Origin: Candidatus Binataceae bacterium
GTDB lineage: Bacteria > Desulfobacterota > Binatia > Binatales > Binataceae
Length of the DNA stretch: 7,929 bases
Direction: 5' to 3'
NCBI GenBank assembly: GCA_030042765.1
Contig: JASHZA010000380.1
Span: forward strand, 1-7,929
The notes under the pieces were generated by a model that ran no database searches, was not told the DNA's origin, and worked only from the letters and a program-made list of their open reading frames with translations. Position numbers and translations under genes: made by a program. Positions 1 through 5,584 of this stretch are shown here, piece after piece. Positions within the stretch are counted from its first letter, which is position 1, and each line of letters starts with the position of its first letter.

Positions 1-722
1 CATACGGAAACTGGTCGGGATGCCATGCCGTCGGATGGGATCGCAACGCACCTGAATTCGGCGACCTGAGTGTCGGTGACGGCTTTCAGAAGCACAGCTA
101 CCCGTTTGGAATCCTGGTCAATGCACGAGGGCGGCGCTTTGTCGACGAGGGTGCGGACTTCCGCAATTACACCTACGCCAAGTACGGACGCGCGATCCTC
201 GAGCAGCCGGGACAGTTCGCGTGGCAGGTCTTCGATGCGAAGGTGCTGCATCTGCTGCGCGACGAATACCGTATTAAGCGCGTCACCAAGGTCAGCGCGC
301 AAACACTCGAGGACCTCGCCAGCAAGCTCGAGGACGTAGACGCCGCGGGGTTTCTCGAAGAGGTGCGCGCCTACAACGCTGCCGTGCAGCCGCAAATCGC
401 GTTTGACCCGAATATCAAGGACAGGCGCTGCACTCGCGGGCTTCCGCTCGAAAAAAGCAACTGGGCCAACACGATCGATACTCCGCCCTTTGAGGCGTAT
501 GCAGTCACCTGCGGGGTCACGTTCACCTTCGGCGGCTTGCGCATCGACGAGGGCGGCCGGGTGGTGAACACCGATGGGCTGCCGATTCGCGGACTTTACG
601 CCGCGGGAGAACTGGTTGGCGGACTGTTCTACTTCAATTACCCGGGCGGCACCGGGCTCATGTCCGGCTCCGTTTTCGGCCGGATCGCGGGCGCGGCGGC
701 CGGACGCGCGTCGCGCGAATAG
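1..722 (+). CDS. FAD-dependent tricarballylate dehydrogenase-like flavoprotein, 3' end (partial)
   Basis: The 5' end lies outside the window. The reading frame is open from base 3 and gives the last 239 residues before a TAG stop. The fragment opens with NWSGCHAVGWD and continues with YPFGILVNARGRRFVDEG and DFRNYTYAKYGR. These are characteristic of the FAD_binding_2 family (fumarate reductase/succinate dehydrogenase flavoproteins), and closest in feel to TcuA-type tricarballylate dehydrogenases and ketosteroid-dehydrogenase relatives. Near the C-terminus, GLYAAGELVGG followed by FNYPGGTGLMSGSVFGRIAG is the conserved FAD-contacting end of the fold. Family members oxidise or reduce a C-C bond next to a carboxyl or keto group using bound FAD. 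The N-terminal dinucleotide-binding motif is not visible here. The gene runs opposite to all others and ends 4 bp from the convergent monooxygenase stop, so it is probably not in the same operon. The family is secure; the substrate is unknown. Confidence 0.85.
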   Translation, partial: YGNWSGCHAVGWDRNAPEFGDLSVGDGFQKHSYPFGILVNARGRRFVDEGADFRNYTYAKYGRAILEQPGQFAWQVFDAKVLHLLRDEYRIKRVTKVSAQTLEDLASKLEDVDAAGFLEEVRAYNAAVQPQIAFDPNIKDRRCTRGLPLEKSNWANTIDTPPFEAYAVTCGVTFTFGGLRIDEGGRVVNTDGLPIRGLYAAGELVGGLFYFNYPGGTGLMSGSVFGRIAGAAAGRASRE

Positions 723-726
723 GCGT

Positions 727-2163
727 CTACGTGCCGGCGCCGTCGAGCAGCCGCGTCACCATCTTCTTGAATTCGCCCGCTATGGGCGAGCGATAAAAGC
801 GCGACCGGGTGAAATACGGGTCGCCCGCATAGAACCATTCGTACTGTAATTGACGGCTGCCAAAGGGTTCGCCGATCATATCCCAGGCGAGCTTGAACAG
901 TTGCACGCGGTCGCGAGCAACGATGTCTTTGCCCTGTAAATACTTCTCGAGATAGGCCGCGATTTCCGGATTGGCGAAGTCCTTTTCCGTAGGCGTCATG
1001 ATCATGCCGCTGCCGCTGAGCTGGCGAATTACCTCCGCGGCACGCATCTGGCATTGCGGGATCATCACCCACAACGTTGCCGCAAGCGCGCGGTTGGGCA
1101 TGTTCTGAGTCGCTCCGAGCGTCACTTCCTGCGCCGCCGCGCGCACCAGCCCGCCGACCAGTTCGGCGTTGGCGATCAGTTCACCTAGTTGCGCCTGGAC
1201 GTGGATCGCTTCGGTGCGTCCAATCGCCTCGGCCACGTGACAGGCGAGGCCGGCCATAAAGCGCAGCTTCACCATTCCGCGAATCACAGCCTGGAGCAGA
1301 GTGTAACCGCGGATCCGTTGCTGCATGACTCCGTTAAAGGTCTCGATGTCGCCGTTGATGAAAATGCGATCGTAGGGCACCTCGACGTTGTCGAAGATGG
1401 CGAGCGCGTCCTCCTCGTCGAAGCGCGAGCTGAGCGGGCGATCGAAGGTGCCGCGGCCCGCGTCGAAGGGTTCGCGGCAGATGAACTTCATCCCCGGCGA
1501 ATCCATCGGCATCGCGAAGCAGAGTGTGTAAGCCTCCTCGCCGGGGCGGCGGGGATAGAACGGACCTACCCACATTTCGTTGGCGAAGGGTGCGAGTGTC
1601 GAGAGCATCTTCGCGCCGCGCACGATGACGCCGCGATCGGTCTCGCGCACCACGCGCAGAACCGCGAAGGGATCGGGCTGCTCGGCCGGTCCCTTGGAGC
1701 GATCAATTTGCGGATCGACCAGGGTGTGCGTGAGGCACCAATCGTTTTCGCGGCAGTCCTCATAGTAGCGGACGATGTTATCGCCGTAGCGAGGTTCCTT
1801 GCGTCCGATGTAGGAGCTCGCAGTGGCGAAATCCGTCACCAGGGCATTGCAGAAATCCGGCAGCCGGCCCATCAGGCCAAAAGTGTGATCGGCGCGCATC
1901 TCTTCGGCGCGCACCCGGGCCGCGACTTCCTCGGGCGTCGCCGCCATCATGAACGACGCGCTCACCGGGTGGCCGGTTTTGGGTGACGGGTAGGTCAATT
2001 GAGCGCGACGGGAGTGCTGCAAATCGTAGAGCGAGGCGAGGGTTGCCACGATACCGCGAAAGGGCGGGTAGGCCGTGACGTCCTTGACCCGATCGCCGTT
2101 AACGTAGATCGTGCGGCCGTCGCGCAAGCTCTCGATGTACTCGTTGCCGGTGCGTATGCCCAT
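727..2163 (-). CDS. HpaB-like FADH2-dependent aromatic monooxygenase, oxygenase component
   Basis: 478 residues, the usual length of the 4-hydroxyphenylacetate 3-hydroxylase (HpaB) oxygenase family. The chosen ATG (MGIRTGNEYIESL) matches the family start and has GGGG seven bases upstream; an in-frame GTG at 2211 would add 16 unrelated residues. Visible family landmarks are MGRLPDFCN (about 98-106), LTHTLVDPQIDRS (144-156), VRGAKMLSTLAPFA (181-194), CFAMP (215-219), FICREPFD (227-234) and FDNVEVPYDRIF (257-268). From memory of T. thermophilus HpaB (Arg100, Tyr104, His142), this protein keeps Arg100 and a His at 146 but has Phe104, so the phenol-binding pocket may differ. The sister family, 4-hydroxybutyryl-CoA dehydratase, needs three Cys and one His for its [4Fe-4S] cluster. 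The corresponding positions here are Pro, Asn, Thr and Arg, so oxygenase-type chemistry is more likely. Family members need reduced flavin from a separate reductase, and none is in the window. The gene is last in the minus-strand run, 81 bp after the VOC gene. Confidence 0.85.
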   Translation of the reverse strand: MGIRTGNEYIESLRDGRTIYVNGDRVKDVTAYPPFRGIVATLASLYDLQHSRRAQLTYPSPKTGHPVSASFMMAATPEEVAARVRAEEMRADHTFGLMGRLPDFCNALVTDFATASSYIGRKEPRYGDNIVRYYEDCRENDWCLTHTLVDPQIDRSKGPAEQPDPFAVLRVVRETDRGVIVRGAKMLSTLAPFANEMWVGPFYPRRPGEEAYTLCFAMPMDSPGMKFICREPFDAGRGTFDRPLSSRFDEEDALAIFDNVEVPYDRIFINGDIETFNGVMQQRIRGYTLLQAVIRGMVKLRFMAGLACHVAEAIGRTEAIHVQAQLGELIANAELVGGLVRAAAQEVTLGATQNMPNRALAATLWVMIPQCQMRAAEVIRQLSGSGMIMTPTEKDFANPEIAAYLEKYLQGKDIVARDRVQLFKLAWDMIGEPFGSRQLQYEWFYAGDPYFTRSRFYRSPIAGEFKKMVTRLLDGAGT

Positions 2164-2174
2164 TGAGATACCCC

Positions 2175-2206
2175 GCGGCCGCACAGGCGATAGCCCGCGC
2201 GGCCGC
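2175..2206 (-). repeat. Inverted repeat abutting the HpaB-like gene's ribosome binding site
   Basis: GCGGCCGC occurs at 2175-2182 and again at 2199-2206. Because the 8-mer is itself palindromic, the two copies can pair as an 8-bp all-GC stem with a 16-base loop. On the minus-strand transcript the hairpin ends immediately before the GGGG (2171-2174) that serves as the Shine-Dalgarno of the HpaB-like gene. There is no T tract, so it is not an intrinsic terminator. It could modulate translation or processing of the VOC-HpaB message, or be chance in GC-rich DNA. The repeat is seen; any role is inference. Confidence 0.4.
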
Positions 2207-2244
2207 TCCACGACAACACGCCGCTGTCGCTACTGTGCCAAAGC

Positions 2245-2742
2245 TTACTTGGCTATCGACGAAAACGCTTCGGCGATGCCAGGTTCGTTTGCGGCGAAAT
2301 CGAGCTTGTCCATGCCGGCATACTTGTTCGAGCGCATCTTCGCGATGTACTCGGGCGGGTTGTCGCAGTAGACCTCGAGCTCGTTACCGTCGGGATCGCG
2401 GAAATAGATGCTCTTGGTGATGCCGTGGTCGACGGTGAAGGAGATCGGCACTTGGTTCTCCTTGAGAACCTTGTAGGCCGCACGCAATTCGTCCTCGCCC
2501 TTCAGGCGAAAGGCGATATGAACGAGGCCGACCTGGCGCCACTCGGGACTTTTGGCTTCCGCGCCGACTTCCATGCACGCGATCTCGTGATGGTCGCGGC
2601 CGTTGCTGGCGAAGAACGCCATCTTGATCTGCGGCAGTTCCATCATGAGCTGAAGACCCATCACATCGGTGTAAAACTTGCGCGAGCGTTCGATGTCGCG
2701 CACCTTGATCACTACGTGTCCAATTCTCTCCGGATGAATCAT
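2245..2742 (-). CDS. Single-domain VOC-superfamily metalloenzyme (extradiol dioxygenase/glyoxalase type)
   Basis: 165 residues with the vicinal-oxygen-chelate fold pattern. The first module begins RIGHVVIKVRDIERSRKFYTD and the second begins VGLVHIAFRL and ends YFRDPDGNELEVYCD. Likely metal ligands are His9, His75 and Glu123, the 2-His-1-Glu facial triad of type I extradiol dioxygenases; HHE at 51-53 and Glu58 lie in the strand that can supply a fourth ligand in glyoxalase I. The protein is half the size of classical two-domain extradiol enzymes, so it would be a one-domain dioxygenase, an isomerase, a lyase or an epimerase. A C-terminal tail of about 35 residues (PPEYIAKMRSNKYAGMD onwards) extends past the fold. 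The ATG is preceded by a near-perfect AAGGAGG. Sitting directly before the HpaB-like hydroxylase, it could act on that enzyme's catechol-like product, but this is inference. The superfamily is secure, the reaction is not. Confidence 0.85.
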   Translation of the reverse strand: MIHPERIGHVVIKVRDIERSRKFYTDVMGLQLMMELPQIKMAFFASNGRDHHEIACMEVGAEAKSPEWRQVGLVHIAFRLKGEDELRAAYKVLKENQVPISFTVDHGITKSIYFRDPDGNELEVYCDNPPEYIAKMRSNKYAGMDKLDFAANEPGIAEAFSSIAK

Positions 2743-2750
2743 TGGCGCCG

Positions 2751-2757
2751 CCTCCTT
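2751..2757 (-). promoter_or_regulatory. Shine-Dalgarno of the VOC gene
   Basis: AAGGAGG on the minus strand with an 8-base spacer to the ATG at 2742. It fixes the VOC start and suggests efficient independent translation initiation after the 118-bp gap. Confidence 0.75.
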
Positions 2758-2787
2758 GTAAGGGCTGACCCATGAATTTGTGAAGCG

Positions 2788-2816
2788 AGTCTAGCGCTAA
2801 GGTGTGCGAACGTCGA
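2788..2816 (-). promoter_or_regulatory. Candidate sigma-70-type promoter for VOC-HpaB genes
   Basis: In the 118-bp gap between the first crotonase and the VOC gene, the minus strand carries TCGACG (2811-2816, 4 of 6 to the -35 consensus) and TAGACT (2788-2793, 4 of 6 to the -10 consensus) separated by 17 bases. This would start transcription about 40 bases upstream of the VOC start codon. The match is imperfect and found by eye. The gap shows no terminator, so read-through from the upstream genes is equally possible. Confidence 0.25.
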
Positions 2817-2860
2817 TGGCATCGCAGGAGCGGTTTGCCGGGACGAATCTGCCGGGGTTT

Positions 2861-3556
2861 TCAATAAAGACGCGGGCCGGCGAAGACCGTATCGACACCG
2901 TGCTTGGTAGCGGTCGCGGCCCGCTTCGGTTTCTTCAGGAGCGCCTGCGCGAGTTCGCGCGCCGCGGGCATCAGTTCGGAGGGCTGCACCACCTTGTTGA
3001 CCATCCCGATCGCAAAGAGATCGCGCGCGGAATAATGGCGGCACAGGATCATCGCCTCCTTGGCGCGCCACGGTCCCATTCGCGCCGCCATTACCTCGGC
3101 CGGCCCGCCAACGTAGGGAGCCCCAAGGTCCACTTCCGGCACCCAAAACTCGGCGTTCTCTGACGCAACGACGAAGTCGAAGGCGGTGGCGAGCGCCCAG
3201 CCGCCGCCGACAGCGTAGCCGTTGATCGCGCCGATCGTCATGCAGTCCAGGCGCAGGATGGTGTCGAAGATCCGTCCGATGATGCGCGGCAAGCCCTTGT
3301 TGGTGGCCGCGAAGATGCGTGCGCGCTCCTTGGGATCGGTTACGCCCTTGGCTCCCGATACGTCGGCGCCTGCCGAGAACGCCGTACCCGTGCCGGTGAC
3401 GATTAGCGCCCGGGTCTCATGCCCGTCGCGGACCTGATGGATCAGGTGCTCGAACTCGAGCATGACGTCGCGCGTCATGCAGTTGCGGCGCTCCGGACGG
3501 TTGAACGTGATGGTGCAGACCGGTCCGTCCTTTTCGACCAGGAAATTGTCGGGCAT
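2861..3556 (-). CDS. Short crotonase-fold (enoyl-CoA hydratase/isomerase-like) protein, paralog 1
   Basis: 231 residues from the ATG of MPDNFLVEKD. The start is supported by a GGAG eight bases upstream that abuts the stop of the preceding gene, and by gapless alignment with its neighbour. Crotonases typically act on CoA thioesters (hydration, isomerisation, C-C cleavage or hydrolysis). Seen here are the first oxyanion-hole segment SAGADVSGAKG (61-71) and the second, INGYAVGGGWALA (111-123). The position equal to rat crotonase Glu144 is Ala121; the position equal to Glu164 is kept as Glu141 in FWVPEVDLG. The protein ends at about residue 231 (GPRLY), where canonical members have roughly 35-40 more residues forming C-terminal helices. 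The three reading frames beyond the stop show no missing tail. It is probably co-translated with the paralog 5 bp upstream. The exact reaction is unassigned; the absent Glu144 argues against a simple hydratase. Confidence 0.85.
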   Translation of the reverse strand: MPDNFLVEKDGPVCTITFNRPERRNCMTRDVMLEFEHLIHQVRDGHETRALIVTGTGTAFSAGADVSGAKGVTDPKERARIFAATNKGLPRIIGRIFDTILRLDCMTIGAINGYAVGGGWALATAFDFVVASENAEFWVPEVDLGAPYVGGPAEVMAARMGPWRAKEAMILCRHYSARDLFAIGMVNKVVQPSELMPAARELAQALLKKPKRAATATKHGVDTVFAGPRLY

Positions 3557-3561
3557 CGCAC

Positions 3562-4245
3562 CTACTCCAAGAAAAAGCCGTTGATATTGGCCTTGGCCTG
3601 CGCGATGGCGCTTTGCTTCTTCGCGGCGAGGCTTTGCGCCAGCTCCATCGCGACCGGCATGAGTTCCTCCTTGCGGACGACGCGATTCAATAGGCCCCAG
3701 CGGTAGAGTTCCTCGGCCTTGAAGTGACGGCAGGTGAAGATGATTTCCTTCGCGCGCGCCGCTCCGACGTGCGCCGTGAGCCATTGTTCCGGCGCGCGTG
3801 GTCCCGGCGAGCCGAGATCGACCTCCGGCATCCAGAATTCGGCACTCTCAACGGCGATCCGCAAATCGCAGGCCAGCGCGATAAACCATCCCCCGCCCAC
3901 GGCGAAGCCGTTGATTGCGGCCACCGTCGGTATCTCGAGATTCGTCAGAAGGGTGAGCGTGCGTCGAAGGATGCGGCGCCGTTGCGTCGGAACCGCTCCG
4001 AACAAGCGCTGGCGCTCGGCCTGATCGGTCACGCCCTTCAGTCGCGATATGTCGGCGCCTGCACAAAACGCGGCGCCGGCGCCGGTCAACAACAGGGCGC
4101 GCACCCGTTCGTCGTCGCGCACCGCGAGAATGTTGGCCTCGAGTTCCGAGACGCTGTCCTCGTTGAGCGGGTTCCGCTTCTCGTTGCGGTCGAAGGTGAG
4201 CACCGCCACCGCGCCTTCCTGGGCGAGCCTGAAGTAGTTCGACAT
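3562..4245 (-). CDS. Short crotonase-fold (enoyl-CoA hydratase/isomerase-like) protein, paralog 2
   Basis: 227 residues from the ATG of MSNYFRLAQE, chosen because a perfect AAAGGAGGT lies just upstream. It is first of a tandem pair and aligns with its downstream paralog without a gap over 220 residues (about 100 identities by hand count), so the two arose by duplication. The oxyanion-hole segments are CAGADISRLKG (61-71) and INGFAVGGGW (111-120). The Glu144 equivalent is Phe121, while the Glu164 equivalent is Glu141 in FWMPEVDLG. Both paralogs also share CRH at 172-174 followed by an A-x-x-L pattern, in place of the more usual TGR motif. It ends at INGFFLE, without the usual C-terminal helices, and the next start is only 5 bp beyond the stop, so no lost tail can be hidden there. 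It probably works on a CoA ester made by the upstream CoA-transferase (inference). The specific reaction is unknown. Confidence 0.85.
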   Translation of the reverse strand: MSNYFRLAQEGAVAVLTFDRNEKRNPLNEDSVSELEANILAVRDDERVRALLLTGAGAAFCAGADISRLKGVTDQAERQRLFGAVPTQRRRILRRTLTLLTNLEIPTVAAINGFAVGGGWFIALACDLRIAVESAEFWMPEVDLGSPGPRAPEQWLTAHVGAARAKEIIFTCRHFKAEELYRWGLLNRVVRKEELMPVAMELAQSLAAKKQSAIAQAKANINGFFLE

Positions 4246-4250
4246 CGGGG

Positions 4251-4259
4251 ACCTCCTTT
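4251..4259 (-). promoter_or_regulatory. Shine-Dalgarno of crotonase paralog 2
   Basis: AAAGGAGGT on the minus strand, five bases before the ATG at 4245. It is a full-length anti-SD match and decides the start against the longer open frame reaching back to 4296. Confidence 0.8.
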
Positions 4260-4297
4260 GTCGGCCGAACCGCGACTGCGCCGCCCCATCGGCCAAC
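4260..4297 (-). repeat. Inverted repeat directly upstream of crotonase Shine-Dalgarno
   Basis: On the minus strand GTTGGCCGA (4289-4297) can pair with TCGGCCGAC (4260-4268), a 9-bp stem with one G-T wobble and a 20-base loop. The 3' arm ends at the base before the AAAGGAGGT ribosome binding site. There is no T tract, so it is not a standard terminator. It resembles in placement the hairpin before the HpaB-like gene. The rest of the 116-bp gap (4246-4361) shows no clear promoter or gene. Confidence 0.35.
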
Positions 4298-4361
4298 TTC
4301 GCATTCGCGACTTGAATTGCCGTGGTTTTTCGCTACTTATCCCCCGCCCGAGGTGCGACGG

Positions 4362-5546
4362 TCAAACCACGCCGGCTTTGCGCAGTTCGTCCAGATCTGT
4401 CGCGCCGATTCCGATGCGCGCGAGCACTTCGCCGGTATGTTCGCCAAGCTCCGGCACCTTTGGTGGAATTTCATCGCCGCGCACATCCGACATTTTGATC
4501 GCCGAGCCGAGCACCTTGACGCGTTCGTAGCCGCCAAACTCGGTAGTGCGAACCAGTCCGCGCGCCTCCAGCTCGGGATCGTAAGCAACCTCTTCGATCT
4601 CGCGCACGGGAGCGCATGGAATATTGTTCGCGAGCAACAACTCGACCAGTTCATCGCGCTTGCGCGTAGAGGTCCACGCGCCGACGATCGCGTCGACTTC
4701 GTCCATGATCTTGCAGCGGCTAATCTCATCCCGGAATTTCGGGTCGGTCTGCAATTCCGGCCGGCCCATCAACGACGTCAACTGCTGCCAATGCGCTTCG
4801 GTCAGCGAATAGATCCAGATTTCTCCGTCGGCGGTTGGATACGTGTTGCACGGGCACGCGCTCGGATGGCGGTTGCCGAGGCGCGGGATTTTTCTGCCCT
4901 CCAGCACGGCGGCGATCGCTCCGTTGATGGCCGGGATACAGATGTCGAGCATCGCGACTTCGATCTTGCGTCCGCGTCCCGTGCGCTCCCGTTCGAGCAG
5001 CGCGGCCAGGATTCCCGCCGCCAGATGCATTCCGGTGCTCGTATCCACCAGGGCGGCGGTCACTCGCACACCCGGACGGTCGCCGTACCCCGTCATGCTG
5101 ATAATCCCCGACGACGCCTGAATCGTGAAATCGAGCGCGCCAAGCTTGGCGAAGCGGCTGTCCTGGCCGTAGCCCTTGCCCGATGCGTAGACCAGCCGCG
5201 GGAAACGCGGGGCGAGATCATCGTAACCCAGGCCCAGACCTTCGAGCGCGCCGGGCGCGTAATTTTCGATTAGCGCGTCGGCCTCCTCCAGCAGCCGCAT
5301 CAGGATATCCCGGCCGCGTGGATCCTTCAGGTTGAGCGTGATCGATTTTTTGCCCGGGTTCAGCATCAGGAACCCGGCGTTGGCGCCGTGCGGCGCGGGC
5401 CAGCGCTTGCGCAACAGCTCTCCCCGGCCGGGCGGTTCGACCTTGATCACCTCGGCGCCGAAATGAGCCAACTGAAGTCCGCAGTATGGTCCGGCGTAGA
5501 TCTGGGCAAGTTCGATTACCCGGTACCCCTCGAGTGGTAAACCCAT
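4362..5546 (-). CDS. CaiB/BaiF (class III) CoA-transferase
   Basis: 394 residues, normal length for the class III CoA-transferase family (formyl-CoA transferase, CaiB, alpha-methylacyl-CoA racemase relatives). These enzymes move CoA between acids through an aspartyl-CoA thioester, or racemise acyl-CoA esters. The family order is intact: MGLPLEGYRVIELAQIYAGP at the start, LAHFGAEVIKVEPPGRGE (26-43), LNPGKKSITLNLKDPRGR (62-79), ENYAPGALEGLGLGYDDL (94-111), and VDTSTGMHLAAGILAALLER (167-186). The catalytic aspartate is predicted as Asp168, matching Asp169 of formyl-CoA transferase by position. The ATG at 5546 has GAGGAG four bases upstream; a GTG at 5579 adds 11 residues with no ribosome binding site. 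The gene follows the LLM oxidoreductase by 38 bp with no terminator between, so the two are probably co-transcribed. It is a plausible source of CoA thioester for the crotonases. The substrate is unknown. Confidence 0.9.
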   Translation of the reverse strand: MGLPLEGYRVIELAQIYAGPYCGLQLAHFGAEVIKVEPPGRGELLRKRWPAPHGANAGFLMLNPGKKSITLNLKDPRGRDILMRLLEEADALIENYAPGALEGLGLGYDDLAPRFPRLVYASGKGYGQDSRFAKLGALDFTIQASSGIISMTGYGDRPGVRVTAALVDTSTGMHLAAGILAALLERERTGRGRKIEVAMLDICIPAINGAIAAVLEGRKIPRLGNRHPSACPCNTYPTADGEIWIYSLTEAHWQQLTSLMGRPELQTDPKFRDEISRCKIMDEVDAIVGAWTSTRKRDELVELLLANNIPCAPVREIEEVAYDPELEARGLVRTTEFGGYERVKVLGSAIKMSDVRGDEIPPKVPELGEHTGEVLARIGIGATDLDELRKAGVV

Positions 5547-5584
5547 GCGACTCCTCGCTGCACGATCCGGATCGCGCACCCCGA

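Noticed and set aside
1189..1986. Long plus-strand open frame of 265 codons opposite the HpaB-like gene
   Set aside because: It lies entirely antisense to a well-conserved enzyme, has no recognisable domain or ribosome binding site, and its composition is what reverse-complemented GC-rich codons give.
727..2163. 4-hydroxybutyryl-CoA dehydratase as the identity of the HpaB-like gene
   Set aside because: The fold family is shared, but the positions of the three Cys and one His cluster ligands (from remembered AbfD sequence) are Pro, Asn, Thr and Arg here.
2792..2799. Palindrome TAGCGCTA before the VOC gene as an operator
   Set aside because: Only 8 bases, occurs once, and overlaps the speculative -10 region; too short to support a regulator site.
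2743..2860. A frameshift that would restore a C-terminal tail to crotonase paralog 1
   Set aside because: I read all three minus-strand frames past the stop; none resembles the crotonase C-terminus, and the paralog upstream is equally short, so the short form looks ancestral.
3724..5273. Plus-strand open frames (3724-4530 and 4317-5273) opposite the crotonase and CoA-transferase genes
   Set aside because: They overlap each other and two clearly real minus-strand genes, and their residues (rich in Arg, His, Ala) match no family.
5577..5579. GTG as the start of the CoA-transferase
   Set aside because: It has no ribosome binding site, and the added residues are not part of the family; the ATG at 5546 has GAGGAG upstream and the expected N-terminus.
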